From Clostridiales bacterium (GTDB lineage Bacteria; Bacillota; Clostridia; Lachnospirales; Lachnospiraceae), in NCBI GenBank assembly GCA_018374355.1, contig JAHAFI010000007.1, positions 59,049 through 123,048 of the forward strand: a DNA stretch of 64,000 nt. Reading direction: 5' to 3'. The first letter of the stretch is position 1. Each line of letters begins with the position of its first letter. Shown here piece after piece: positions 1 to 8,155 of this stretch. The notes below the pieces were generated by a model. That model worked only from the letters and a program-made list of their open reading frames with translations. It was not told where the DNA came from and did not search any database. Both the position numbers and the translations under genes were made by a program.

Positions 1-102
1 GGGCCTGATCGCAGCTGCAAGTTCATCGTGAACTTTCTCCAGCAGACGGCCCGCTTCCCTCATCAATTCAATTTCCTTAGCAGTCTTTATTGATACAGAC
101 AT
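1..102 (-). CDS. map: Methionine aminopeptidase type I, N-terminal fragment
   Basis: Only the first 34 codons are inside the window; the gene runs off the left edge. The start MSVSIKTAKEIELMREAGR is the usual beginning of bacterial type I methionine aminopeptidase, the metalloenzyme that removes the initiator methionine from nascent proteins. The metal-binding residues lie outside the window. It begins 4 bases after the adk stop, in the conserved secY-adk-map order, so it is almost certainly cotranscribed with the spc operon. Confidence 0.9.
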   Translation of the reverse strand, partial: MSVSIKTAKEIELMREAGRLLEKVHDELAAAIRP

Positions 103-106
103 GTTT

Positions 107-751
107 TTACGCTCCTAAGATTTTGGTGATTGCCGTGAACACATCTTCCAGATTCTGTGTTCCGTCAACCTCTACCAGTACGCCTTCGCTGCCGTAGAAG
201 TCGATCAGCGGCTGTGTTTGTTCATGATATACATCCAGACGTTTTTTAACGGTTTCCGGTTTGTCATCGTCACGCAGTACCAGTTTTGCTCCGCACACAT
301 CGCAGACATCCTCTGTCTTAGGTGCGTTGTAAACTACGTGGTAAGTGCATCCGCATGCCAGACAAGCACGGCGTCCGCCCATACGGTTGATGATGTTTTC
401 ATCCGGAACTTCTACGTTGATTGCATAGTCAATCGTTGTTCCCATTTTTCCCAAAGCTGCTTTTAATGCTTCAGCCTGCGGAATGGTTCTTGGGAAGCCA
501 TCCAGTACGTATCCGTTTGCACAGTCATCCTGAGCAATACGGTCCACGACCAGATCACAAGTCAGTTCATCCGGAACCAGAAGTCCCTGATCCATATAAC
601 TTTTTGCTTTGTTTCCCAGTTCTGTTCCGTTCTTAATGTTCGCACGGAAAATATCTCCTGTAGAGATGTGCGGAATACCATATTTTTCCGCGATTTTCTT
701 TGCCTGTGTACCTTTTCCTGCACCAGGCGCTCCCAGCATAATCAGTTTCAT
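107..751 (-). CDS. adk: Adenylate kinase, zinc-type LID
   Basis: A cytosolic enzyme converting ATP and AMP to two ADP. At 214 residues it is full length for the long-LID type. Visible are the P-loop GAPGAGKGT (residues 7-15), the AMP-site DGFPRT (84-89) and two CxxC pairs in the LID (Cys130/133 and Cys150/153), the zinc-binding form typical of Gram-positive bacteria. A good ribosome binding site (AGGAGAGGG) precedes the ATG. It sits between secY and map, with a 112-bp hairpin-rich spacer on the secY side. Confidence 0.97.
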   Translation of the reverse strand: MKLIMLGAPGAGKGTQAKKIAEKYGIPHISTGDIFRANIKNGTELGNKAKSYMDQGLLVPDELTCDLVVDRIAQDDCANGYVLDGFPRTIPQAEALKAALGKMGTTIDYAINVEVPDENIINRMGGRRACLACGCTYHVVYNAPKTEDVCDVCGAKLVLRDDDKPETVKKRLDVYHEQTQPLIDFYGSEGVLVEVDGTQNLEDVFTAITKILGA

Positions 752-767
752 AGTACCCTCTCCTTTT

Positions 768-861
768 CTATATGGTCTTGATGATATAACGAATTGCTAC
801 GCAATTCTGACCCTGATATCATCATATAGCACTTTAAGGCTGTGGCGAAAACGCCACAACC
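768..861 (-). other. Hairpins in the secY-adk spacer
   Basis: The 112-base secY-adk spacer carries three inverted repeats. Next to the secY stop is a 10-bp stem with a 4-base loop (838-847 with 852-861). Inside it is a 7-bp stem with a 3-base loop (791-797 with 801-807). An outer bulged stem pairs 768-773 and 780-787 with 816-829. None is followed by a clear U-run on the minus strand, so simple termination is unlikely. RNA processing, partial attenuation or stability control before adk is possible. Confidence 0.5.
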
Positions 862-863
862 TT

Positions 864-2180
864 TTAGTCATTTAAAAAACCTTTGTAGTTTCTTACCAGC
901 ATCATGGATTCGATCTGTTTCAATGTTTCCAGAATAACACCAACGATAATGATGATGGATGTTCCTCCGAAGGAAACATTTGCACCGAATACTCCATTGA
1001 AGAAAAATGGAATGATCGCTACGATGGTAAGTCCTGCAGCGCCTATGAAGATAATATAGTTCAGCATCTTTGTCAGATAATCTGCGGTCGGTTTGCCCGG
1101 ACGGATACCCGGAATGAAACCACCCTGCTTTTTCATATTATCGGATACTTCCAACGGATTGAAAGTAATGGATGTATAGAAATAAGCAAAAAAGATTACC
1201 ATAGCAATATAGAACAACAGGCCGATGGAATACCATGGCTGCTGCGGATTGAACCAGTTGTTACTGTTCATACCTGCCATAATCTTGCTTCCCCATCCGG
1301 TTCCACCTGTTTTTCCCATGAATGTCGCAATGATACTCGGGATTGACATGATGGAGGATGCGAAAATTACAGGAATTACGCCGGCTGTATTTACTTTTAA
1401 AGGAATATGGCTGGACTGTCCGCCCATCATTTTTCTGCCCTGCATTTTTTTTGAATACTGAACAGGAATTCTTCTCTCTGCTCCATTAAGGATCAGTACC
1501 AGCACTACAACTGCTACGATTACAGCAACGATAATAACTCCGGCCAGAATGCCTTTCGCTATGATCTTGCCCTTAATAAAGCTTTCGTACAGTGTCACCA
1601 TATCACTCGGAATACTGGATACGATATTGATTAAAAGAATAATAGAAATACCGTTTCCGATACCCTTTTCATTAATCTGCTCACCAACCCACATCAGGAA
1701 TGCAGATCCTGCAGTTAATGCAGCTACAACCACTATTATTTTAGCAAAATTATTGTCCGGAATCAATCCTCTATTGCCAAAGCCGATAGCCATGGCTGTG
1801 GATTCAAACAGGGCCAGTCCGATTGTTACATAACGGGTAATTGCAGCAATTTTCTTTCTTCCGTCTTCCCCATCCTTCTGCATTTCTTCCAGCTTCGGAA
1901 TCGCAATGGTCAGAAGCTGCATGATAATGGAAGATGTGATGTACGGTGTAATGCTCAATGCGAAGATAGACATCTGTGCAAATGAACCGCCTGTGAACGC
2001 GTCCAAGAAGTTGAATGCATCACCGCTCTGGCTTGCAAACCAATCCTGAAAATATGTTCTGTCTACACCGGGTACCGGCAGCTGTGAGCCAATTCTCACA
2101 ACTACCAGCATCATTAGCACATATAAGATCCTATGTCTGACGTCTTTCACTTTAAACGCATTTTGAAGAGTCTTTAACAT
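864..2180 (-). CDS. secY: Preprotein translocase subunit SecY
   Basis: The channel-forming subunit of the Sec translocon, with ten membrane helices, in the cytoplasmic membrane. At 438 residues it is normal length. It starts MLKTLQNAFKVKDVRHR; a hydrophobic segment near residues 17-35 is followed by the plug-like region and many hydrophobic spans, and it ends with a basic tail. It lies 11 bases after rplO, its standard position near the end of the spc operon. Confidence 0.98.
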   Translation of the reverse strand: MLKTLQNAFKVKDVRHRILYVLMMLVVVRIGSQLPVPGVDRTYFQDWFASQSGDAFNFLDAFTGGSFAQMSIFALSITPYITSSIIMQLLTIAIPKLEEMQKDGEDGRKKIAAITRYVTIGLALFESTAMAIGFGNRGLIPDNNFAKIIVVVAALTAGSAFLMWVGEQINEKGIGNGISIILLINIVSSIPSDMVTLYESFIKGKIIAKGILAGVIIVAVIVAVVVLVLILNGAERRIPVQYSKKMQGRKMMGGQSSHIPLKVNTAGVIPVIFASSIMSIPSIIATFMGKTGGTGWGSKIMAGMNSNNWFNPQQPWYSIGLLFYIAMVIFFAYFYTSITFNPLEVSDNMKKQGGFIPGIRPGKPTADYLTKMLNYIIFIGAAGLTIVAIIPFFFNGVFGANVSFGGTSIIIIVGVILETLKQIESMMLVRNYKGFLND

Positions 2181-2191
2181 GAGATCACCTC

Positions 2192-2626
2192 TTACGCTAC
2201 TGTTCCACCTGCTGCTTCAATTTTCGCTTTAGCACCTTCGCTTACAGCGGTAACTCTTACAGTAAGTTTCTTTGTCAGTTCACCGTTACCCAGAATTTTA
2301 ACGCCGTCTTTCGGATTGGAAACCAGTCCGCTCTCTACCAGAACTGCGATAGTAACTTCTGTACCATCTTCAAATCTGTTCAGAGCATCTACATTGATAC
2401 CAACGATTTCTTTGGTATTTCTGTTCTTGAATCCTCTCTTGGGAAGTCTTCTGTATAAAGGCATCTGTCCACCTTCAAAACCCGGTCTTGGAGCTCCGGA
2501 ACGAGCTTTCTGACCTTTATGTCCTTTACCAGCTGTCTTACCATTTCCTGAACCGTGTCCACGGCCTCTGCGGAAATCGTCACTCTGTCTGGAACCTTCA
2601 GCAGGTCTTAAATTAGATAAATCCAT
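2192..2626 (-). CDS. rplO: 50S ribosomal protein L15
   Basis: A large-subunit protein of 144 residues. The N-terminal MDLSNLRPAEGSRQ and the glycine/arginine-rich stretch with GHKGQKARSG are characteristic; the C-terminal half is the globular L15/L18e domain. An AGGAGG-type binding site lies directly upstream. It sits between rpmD and secY as in most Firmicutes. Confidence 0.98.
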   Translation of the reverse strand: MDLSNLRPAEGSRQSDDFRRGRGHGSGNGKTAGKGHKGQKARSGAPRPGFEGGQMPLYRRLPKRGFKNRNTKEIVGINVDALNRFEDGTEVTIAVLVESGLVSNPKDGVKILGNGELTKKLTVRVTAVSEGAKAKIEAAGGTVA

Positions 2627-2649
2627 TGTGGCACCTCCTTCTATCCTAA

Positions 2650-2823
2650 TTACGCTTCTTCAACTTTTACTAAATGCTGTACCTGTTTGATCATCCCTCT
2701 TGTTGCTGCGTTATCCGGCAGTTCAACAGTTTTGTGCATTTTAGTCAGTCCCAAAGCTTCAACAGTTCTTTTGTGTTTTGGAACCGCACCGATTGTAGAT
2801 TTTACTAAAGTAATTTTTAACAT
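2650..2823 (-). CDS. rpmD: 50S ribosomal protein L30
   Basis: A short gene of 57 codons plus stop. The product starts MLKITLVKSTIGAVPKHKRT and ends HLVKVEEA, a typical bacterial L30 of the short type. A GGAGG-type binding site precedes the ATG. It fills the gap between rpsE and rplO exactly where L30 belongs. Confidence 0.96.
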   Translation of the reverse strand: MLKITLVKSTIGAVPKHKRTVEALGLTKMHKTVELPDNAATRGMIKQVQHLVKVEEA

Positions 2824-2837
2824 TCTTCCAGTCCTCC

Positions 2838-3347
2838 TTAAGCAAAGATTTCTTCAACGGATTTTCCGCGAAGTCTAGCTACTTCTTCTGGAGTCTTTAA
2901 CTGGCTTAAACCTTCGATTGTAGCAAGTACAACGTTCTGTTTATTTCTGGAACCCATACATTTTGTACGGATGTTTTTGATACCTGCTAATTCAATTACG
3001 GCACGAGCCGGACCACCAGCGATAACACCAGTACCTTCCGGAGCTCTCTTCAGCAGCATTTCTGCGCTTCCGAATTTACCGGTATAATCATGTGTGATAC
3101 TGTTGTTTTCATCTCTTGCTACTGTAATTAATTTTTTCATAGCATCTTCTTTTCCTTTGCGGATCGCTTCCGGAATTTCAGTTGCTTTTCCCAGTCCTGC
3201 ACCAACATGTCCGTTGCCGTCTCCAACAACTACTAAAGCTGTGAAACGCATGTTACGTCCACCTTTAACTACTTTAGTTACACGTTTGATTGAGACTACT
3301 TTTTCTTCTAATTCTAACTGACCAGCGTCAATGATTGAATGTCTCAT
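2838..3347 (-). CDS. rpsE: 30S ribosomal protein S5
   Basis: A small-subunit protein of 169 residues that contributes to decoding accuracy. The N-terminal double-stranded-RNA-binding fold contains LEEKVVSIKRVTKVVKGGRN, followed by the glycine-rich GNGHVGAGLGKA and the C-terminal SRNKQNVV segment. It lies between rplR and rpmD in the spc operon. Confidence 0.98.
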   Translation of the reverse strand: MRHSIIDAGQLELEEKVVSIKRVTKVVKGGRNMRFTALVVVGDGNGHVGAGLGKATEIPEAIRKGKEDAMKKLITVARDENNSITHDYTGKFGSAEMLLKRAPEGTGVIAGGPARAVIELAGIKNIRTKCMGSRNKQNVVLATIEGLSQLKTPEEVARLRGKSVEEIFA

Positions 3348-3368
3348 GTGATTTCGCTCCTCCCTTTC

Positions 3369-3737
3369 CTAGAATTCCAAACCAGCTTCTCTGGCTGCAT
3401 CAGCTAATGCTTTCACTTTACCGTGGTACACGAATCCTCCTCTGTCGAATACAACAGATGTGATTCCTGCTTCAACTGCTTTCTTACCGATTACAGTTCC
3501 CAGATATGCAGCAGCTTCAACTGTGTTGGTGTGTTCCAGTTCTGCTTTTACGTCTTTCTGAAGAGTAGAAGCGGATACTAATGTTTTTCCAACTGTATCA
3601 TCAATGATCTGTGCGTACATATGGTTATTACTTCTGAAAACTGCCAAACGAGGTCTTTCAGTTGTTCCAACGATATGATGACGCATTCTTTTATGCTTTT
3701 TAACGCGGACATCCGCTCTGGATACTTTATTAATCAT
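3369..3737 (-). CDS. rplR: 50S ribosomal protein L18
   Basis: A 5S rRNA-binding protein of 122 residues (MINKVSRADVRVKKHKRMRH). A GTG two codons further upstream (3743) is in frame, but it sits almost on top of the GGAGAG binding site. The ATG at 3737 has normal spacing and is preferred. The RPRLAVFRSN motif and the C-terminal FDRGGFVYHGKVKALADAAR are diagnostic. Confidence 0.96.
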   Translation of the reverse strand: MINKVSRADVRVKKHKRMRHHIVGTTERPRLAVFRSNNHMYAQIIDDTVGKTLVSASTLQKDVKAELEHTNTVEAAAYLGTVIGKKAVEAGITSVVFDRGGFVYHGKVKALADAAREAGLEF

Positions 3738-3754
3738 TTTCACACTCTCCTTAT

Positions 3755-4294
3755 TTATTTCTTACCAGTTTTACCAACTTTACGTCTGATAACTTCATCA
3801 GCATATTTGATACCTTTACCTTTGTAAGGTTCCGGTTTTCTCTTTTCTCTGATTTCAGCAGCGTACTGGCCAACATTTTCTTTGTTGATACCTTTTACGG
3901 TGATCTTGTTGCCTTCTACGATTGTTTCCAATCCTTCCGGATCTTCCATTTCAACCGGGTGAGAATATCCTAAGGAAAGAACTAATTTCTTGCCCTGTTT
4001 TGCAGCTTTGTAACCAACACCGTTTACTTCCAGAACTTTCTGGTATCCTTCGTTAACACCGGTTACCATGTTCTGAATCAGTGTTCTTGTTAAACCGTGC
4101 AGAGCTTTCATTCTCTTTAAATCATTTGGTCTTGTTACTACAACGTGGCCATCTTCAACTTTGATGTCCATCTCTACTGCTAAGTCTCTTTCCAGAGTTC
4201 CTTTAGCGCCTTTTACAACAACGTGGTTATTCTCGTTTACATCAACTGTAACACCAGCCGGAATAACTACTGGCAGTCTTCCAATACGTGACAT
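3755..4294 (-). CDS. rplF: 50S ribosomal protein L6
   Basis: A large-subunit protein of 179 residues with two related alpha/beta domains. MSRIGRLPVVIPAGVTV at the N-terminus and the C-terminal KPEPYKGKGIKYADEVIRRK are standard L6 signatures. It lies 17 bases before rplR and is preceded by a 156-bp spacer containing a repeated hairpin element. Confidence 0.98.
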   Translation of the reverse strand: MSRIGRLPVVIPAGVTVDVNENNHVVVKGAKGTLERDLAVEMDIKVEDGHVVVTRPNDLKRMKALHGLTRTLIQNMVTGVNEGYQKVLEVNGVGYKAAKQGKKLVLSLGYSHPVEMEDPEGLETIVEGNKITVKGINKENVGQYAAEIREKRKPEPYKGKGIKYADEVIRRKVGKTGKK

Positions 4295-4366
4295 ACCATT
4301 ACCTCCTAACTTAGATTTTCGGAGAAGATCTTTTGTCCCCTCTGTTTTCAGTTTCTTTCATATTAA

Positions 4367-4450
4367 AGTTCTGCTCCCTTCGGTCGCAGAACGGCTTTCA
4401 TACTAAGCTCATCCTTCGCCTGCGGCTCGTATTCACTAAGTATTCAATGC
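4367..4450 (-). repeat. Spc-operon intergenic repeat, copy 1
   Basis: This follows the rpsH stop codon and shares about three quarters of its bases with 4998-5084, which follows the rpsZ stop in the same way. Both copies begin at the Trp-TAG end of the gene. They contain a CGAGCCGCAGGCGAAG block and end in a 7-bp hairpin (GTTCTGC...GCAGAAC) with a purine-rich loop. There is no ORF in it. Such placement suggests an RNA-level element, for processing, stability or protein binding. Confidence 0.6.
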
Positions 4451-4852
4451 CTACCAAACAAATGCCAGAACTTCGCCGCCAATCTGCAGTTTTCTAGCTT
4501 CTTTATCTGTGATAACACCCTGATTTGTAGACAGAATTGCTACACCCAGACCGCCCAGTACTCTCGGCAGCTCTTCTTTTCCTGCATATACACGCAGACC
4601 CGGTTTAGAAATTCTTTTCAGACCAGTGATGATTTTTTCATTTTTATCAACACCGTATTTCAGTGTGATGCGGATATTTTTGAAGTTTCCATCTTCTACG
4701 ATATCGTATTTTGTGATGTAACCTTCTTTAACCAGAATGTCAGCGATAGCTGTTTTCATTTTGGATACCGGTACATCTACAGTGTCATGTTTTGCAATGT
4801 TTGCATTACGGATTCTTGTAAGCATATCTGCAATCGGATCGCTCATTGTCAT
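4451..4852 (-). CDS. rpsH: 30S ribosomal protein S8
   Basis: A small-subunit assembly protein of 133 residues, which in other bacteria also represses the spc operon. MTMSDPIADMLTRIRNA and the C-terminal LSTNQGVITDKEARKLQIGG are typical. The first ATG has GGAGG at about 8 bases, so it is kept over the ATG two codons later. Repeat-bearing spacers of 156 and 232 bases flank the gene. Confidence 0.97.
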   Translation of the reverse strand: MTMSDPIADMLTRIRNANIAKHDTVDVPVSKMKTAIADILVKEGYITKYDIVEDGNFKNIRITLKYGVDKNEKIITGLKRISKPGLRVYAGKEELPRVLGGLGVAILSTNQGVITDKEARKLQIGGEVLAFVW

Positions 4853-4923
4853 GATAGTTTCCTCCTATAATTTAGACTTTTCATGTTCTTGTGTTTGAGT
4901 GTTATATAATTATTGGTAAGTGG

Positions 4924-5084
4924 ACACATCCCTCAACTAAGTTCAGCTTTCGCCTTGCGGCTCGGCTTCACTAAGGTTCAGGATGAGCTTCCATAAGGAA
5001 GTTCTGCGTCCTTGCGGTCGCAGAACGGCTTTCGCACTAAATTCGGTCTTCGCCTGCGGCTCGCCCTCATTAAGTGCTCAATGC
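4924..5084 (-). repeat. Spc-operon intergenic repeat, copies 2 and 3
   Basis: This is part of the 232-base rpsZ-rpsH spacer. The segment 4998-5084 is a full copy of the element after rpsH, including its own GTTCTGC/GCAGAAC hairpin (5001-5007 with 5019-5025). The segment 4924-4976 is a shorter third copy with the core CGAGCCGCAAGGCGAA. The rest of the spacer (4853-4923) is AT-rich and holds the rpsH binding site. No coding potential was seen. Confidence 0.6.
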
Positions 5085-5270
5085 CTACCAGCTTGCTTTT
5101 TTAACACCCGGGATCTGTCCTTTGTATGCTAACTCACGGAAGCAGATTCTGCAAATTCCGTATTTTCTCAAGTAAGCATGTGGACGTCCACAGATTCTGC
5201 AGCGATTGTATTCTCTTGTGGAGAATTTCTGTTTGCGCTGCTGTTTGATTTTCATTGCTGTCTTAGCCAT
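5085..5270 (-). CDS. rpsZ: 30S ribosomal protein S14, zinc-binding (type Z)
   Basis: A small-subunit protein of 61 residues. This is the short S14 form with a zinc ribbon: CRICGRPHAYLRKYGICRIC gives two CxxC pairs 16 residues apart. It lies between rplE and rpsH, the standard place for S14, and no longer zinc-free paralogue is visible here. Confidence 0.98.
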   Translation of the reverse strand: MAKTAMKIKQQRKQKFSTREYNRCRICGRPHAYLRKYGICRICFRELAYKGQIPGVKKASW

Positions 5271-5291
5271 GAATTTTCCCTCCTAATATTC

Positions 5292-5831
5292 TTACTTTGA
5301 AAACGGCATATTGAATAATGTCAACAGTTCACGAGCTTCTTCATCAGTTTTCGCTGTAGTAACGAAAATGACGTCCATACCTCTTACTTTATCAACTTTA
5401 TCATATTCGATTTCCGGGAAAATCAACTGTTCTTTGATACCCAGTGCGTAGTTTCCTCTTCCGTCAAATGCGTTAGGATTTACTCCACGGAAGTCACGTA
5501 CACGCGGCAGAGCTAAGTTGATCAGACGATCAGCAAACTCATACATCTTTTCCCCTCTCAGGGTTACTTTACAACCGATCGGCATACCTTCACGAATTTT
5601 GAAGTTAGCTACGGAATTTTTTGCTCTTGTCAGGACAGCTTTCTGACCTGCGATTGTTTCCAGATCTTTTACTGCAGAGTCCAGAATTTTTGCATTTTCT
5701 TTAGCTTCGCCAACACCCATGTTGATAACGATCTTCTCGAGTTTTGGCACTTCCATGATGTTTTTATATCCAAATTTTTTGACCATAGCGTCTACGATCT
5801 CATTTTTGTACATTTCTTTCAGTCTGCTCAC
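5292..5831 (-). CDS. rplE: 50S ribosomal protein L5
   Basis: A 5S rRNA-binding protein of 179 residues. MSRLKEMYKNEIVDAMVKKF, the GVGEAKENAK segment, and the C-terminal FPEIEYDKVDKVRGMDVIFV with TDEEARELLTLFNMPF identify it without doubt. It lies 21 bases before rpsZ. Confidence 0.98.
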   Translation of the reverse strand: MSRLKEMYKNEIVDAMVKKFGYKNIMEVPKLEKIVINMGVGEAKENAKILDSAVKDLETIAGQKAVLTRAKNSVANFKIREGMPIGCKVTLRGEKMYEFADRLINLALPRVRDFRGVNPNAFDGRGNYALGIKEQLIFPEIEYDKVDKVRGMDVIFVTTAKTDEEARELLTLFNMPFSK

Positions 5832-5853
5832 TTTTGTTTGCCTCCTCTCTCAA

Positions 5854-6159
5854 TTAATCGATTACTTCACCAGTGCTTTTTGCAACACGAACTTTTTTAC
5901 CATCTTCAACTTTGAAGCCTACGCGGGTAGCTTTTCCGTTGTGCATAACCATAACGTTGGACATGTCAATCGGAGCTTCTTTGTTTACGATTCCGCCCTG
6001 CTGGTTAGCCATAGAAGGTTTTGTATGTTTTGTAATCATGTTGATGCCTTCAACGATTACTTTTCCGTCTTTTACAGCCAGAACTTTACCTTCTTTATCT
6101 TTATCTTTACCGGCGATTACCTTAACGGTATCACCTTTTTTAATTTTTAAAGTTGCCAT
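5854..6159 (-). CDS. rplX: 50S ribosomal protein L24
   Basis: An assembly-initiator protein of 101 residues. It has an N-terminal KOW motif (KKGDTVKVIAGKDKDKEGKV) and the conserved GGIVNKEAPIDMSNVMVMH. It lies between rplN and rplE as expected. Confidence 0.98.
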   Translation of the reverse strand: MATLKIKKGDTVKVIAGKDKDKEGKVLAVKDGKVIVEGINMITKHTKPSMANQQGGIVNKEAPIDMSNVMVMHNGKATRVGFKVEDGKKVRVAKSTGEVID

Positions 6160-6171
6160 CAGGTTACCTCC

Positions 6172-6540
6172 TTATAATACTTCGGGAGCCAGAGATACAA
6201 TTTTCATAAACTGTTTCTCACGAAGCTCTCTTGCTACTGGTCCAAAGATACGGGTTCCCTTTGGTGTTTTGTCATCTTTGATGATAACAGCTGCGTTTTC
6301 ATCAAATTTGATGTAAGAACCATCTTTACGGCGTGCGCCTTTTTTGGTACGCACAACAACAGCTTTTACTACATCGCCTTTTTTAACAACGCCGCCTGGT
6401 GTTGCATCTTTAACGGAAGCAACGATAATATCACCGATATTGGCATATCTTCTAGTAGAACCGCCCATAACACGGATACACAGAATTTCTTTAGCTCCTG
6501 TGTTATCAGCAACTCTAAGTCTACTTTCCTGCTGAATCAT
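6172..6540 (-). CDS. rplN: 50S ribosomal protein L14
   Basis: A large-subunit protein of 122 residues at the subunit interface. MIQQESRLRVADNTGAKE, the VRTKKGARRKDGSYIKFDEN signature and the terminal FMKIVSLAPEVL are textbook L14. Confidence 0.98.
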   Translation of the reverse strand: MIQQESRLRVADNTGAKEILCIRVMGGSTRRYANIGDIIVASVKDATPGGVVKKGDVVKAVVVRTKKGARRKDGSYIKFDENAAVIIKDDKTPKGTRIFGPVARELREKQFMKIVSLAPEVL

Positions 6541-6578
6541 GCTGGTATTCCTCCTTCACGAATTTACCGATAACTGAA

Positions 6579-6833
6579 TTATTTCACTTTTTCTACGATT
6601 TCAACCAGTCTCCATCTTTTGTCTTTGGACAGCGGTCTGGTCTCCATAACTTTTACTGTGTCACCGATGCTGCACTGATTCTGCTCATCATGTGCTTTTA
6701 ATTTATATGTTCTCTTTACGATTTTTTTGTAAAGAGGATGTTTTACGTGGTCTTCGATAGCAACTACGATTGTTTTGTCCATCTTGTTGCTTACTACCTT
6801 ACCAACACGTGTTTTTCTAAGATTTCTTTCCAC
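6579..6833 (-). CDS. rpsQ: 30S ribosomal protein S17
   Basis: A small-subunit primary rRNA-binding protein of 84 residues. The N-terminal MERNLRKTRVGKVVSNKMDK and the ETRPLSKDKRWRLVEI motif near the C-terminus are the family signature. It lies 21 bases after rpmC. Confidence 0.98.
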   Translation of the reverse strand: MERNLRKTRVGKVVSNKMDKTIVVAIEDHVKHPLYKKIVKRTYKLKAHDEQNQCSIGDTVKVMETRPLSKDKRWRLVEIVEKVK

Positions 6834-6854
6834 GGTTTCGGCCTCCTTCTTAGA

Positions 6855-7064
6855 TTAGTTCGCTTTCTCAGCGATTACTGTCTGAATTCTGGCAATATTT
6901 TTGCGAACCTCTTTGATTCTGCTTGTATTGTCCAGCTGATTGGTTGCATTCTGGAATCTCAGGTTGAAGAGTTCCTTTTTAGCAGCTACTAATTCTTCCT
7001 GTAATTCTGTAGCTGATTTCGCTTTTAAATCTTCTACATAATTTTTAATTTTCACTGTTATCAC
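6855..7064 (-). CDS. rpmC: 50S ribosomal protein L29
   Basis: A helical large-subunit protein of 69 residues near the exit tunnel. MITVKIKNYVEDLKAKSATE and ELFNLRFQNATNQLDNTSRI match L29. Its first 20 bases overlap the 3' end of rplP, so the two genes are probably translationally coupled. Confidence 0.97.
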   Translation of the reverse strand: MITVKIKNYVEDLKAKSATELQEELVAAKKELFNLRFQNATNQLDNTSRIKEVRKNIARIQTVIAEKAN

Positions 7065-7482
7065 CGCCTTCTAAGTCTGCACGAGAAACGATTTTACATT
7101 TACATGGTAACTTATGCATTGCAAGACGTAATGCTTCGCGAGCTGTTTCTTCTGCAACACCTGCGATCTCGAACATTACACGGCCTGGCTTAACAACTGC
7201 TACCCAGTATTCCAGAGAACCTTTACCGGAACCCATACGTGTTTCTGCTGGTTTTGCTGTTACCGGTTTGTCTGGGAAAATTTTGATCCAAACTTTACCA
7301 CCACGTTTGATATAACGAGTCATAGCTACACGGGCTGCCTCAATCTGGTTGGATCTGATCCAACATGGTTCCATAGCAACCAGACCGAATTCACCGTAGT
7401 TGATTTTATTTCCTCTTAATGCTTTTCCTCTCATGGAGCCGCGGAACTGTTTACGACGTTTAACTCTTTTTGGCATTAACAT
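7045..7482 (-). CDS. rplP: 50S ribosomal protein L16
   Basis: A large-subunit protein of 145 residues near the peptidyl-transferase centre. MLMPKRVKRRKQFRGSMRGK at the start and the MGSGKGSLEYWVAVVKPGR segment are characteristic. The C-terminus overlaps rpmC by 20 bases. Confidence 0.98.
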   Translation of the reverse strand: MLMPKRVKRRKQFRGSMRGKALRGNKINYGEFGLVAMEPCWIRSNQIEAARVAMTRYIKRGGKVWIKIFPDKPVTAKPAETRMGSGKGSLEYWVAVVKPGRVMFEIAGVAEETAREALRLAMHKLPCKCKIVSRADLEGGDNSEN

Positions 7483-7484
7483 AA

Positions 7485-8141
7485 TTATTTATCGCTCCCT
7501 TCCTTGTTTCCTTTGGTTGGAAGAACTTCGCCGTTATAAACCCAAGCTTTAACACCCAGTTTTCCGTAGGTTGTATCAGCTTCTGCGAAGCCATAGTCAA
7601 TATCTGCTCTCAGTGTCTGAAGCGGAATAGTTCCTTCGCTGTAGAATTCTGTACGAGCGATATCTGCTCCACCAAGACGTCCGGATACAGCAGTTTTGAT
7701 TCCTTTTGCACCGGATTTCATTGTTCTCTGCATGGTAGATTTCATAGCACGACGGAAGGAAATACGGTTTTCCAGCTGCAGTGCGATGTTTTCAGCTACC
7801 AGCTGAGCATCTCTGTCTGGTCTCTTAACTTCTTTGATATCAACGATCAGTTTCTTTGTTGTATATTTCTGCAGTTCTTTTTTCACTTTCTCGATTTCGG
7901 AACCGCCTTTACCGATTACAACACCCGGTTTAGCTGTATAAATGATAACTTTTACACGCTCGGAAGCTCTTTCGATTTCAATCTTAGAAACGCCTGCGCT
8001 GTACAGTTTCTTTTTCAGAAATGTTCTGATGTTATAGTCTTCCACTAAGTTGTCAGCGAAATCTTTCTCTGCATACCATTTGGAATCCCAGTCTTTGATA
8101 ACACCGACTCTAATGCCGTGTGGGTTAACTTTCTGTCCCAT
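7485..8141 (-). CDS. rpsC: 30S ribosomal protein S3
   Basis: A small-subunit protein of 218 residues at the mRNA entry channel. It has the N-terminal MGQKVNPHGIRVGVIKDWDS, a KH domain with VVIGKGGSEIEKVK, and a C-terminal S3 domain ending near KLGVKAWVYNGEVLP. It is almost contiguous with rplP. Confidence 0.98.
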   Translation of the reverse strand: MGQKVNPHGIRVGVIKDWDSKWYAEKDFADNLVEDYNIRTFLKKKLYSAGVSKIEIERASERVKVIIYTAKPGVVIGKGGSEIEKVKKELQKYTTKKLIVDIKEVKRPDRDAQLVAENIALQLENRISFRRAMKSTMQRTMKSGAKGIKTAVSGRLGGADIARTEFYSEGTIPLQTLRADIDYGFAEADTTYGKLGVKAWVYNGEVLPTKGNKEGSDK

Positions 8142-8155
8142 GATTACCCTCCTTA

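Noticed and set aside
4895..4915. Internal promoter from the TATATAA-like sequence in the rpsZ-rpsH spacer
   Set aside because: No -35 hexamer at acceptable spacing on the minus strand.
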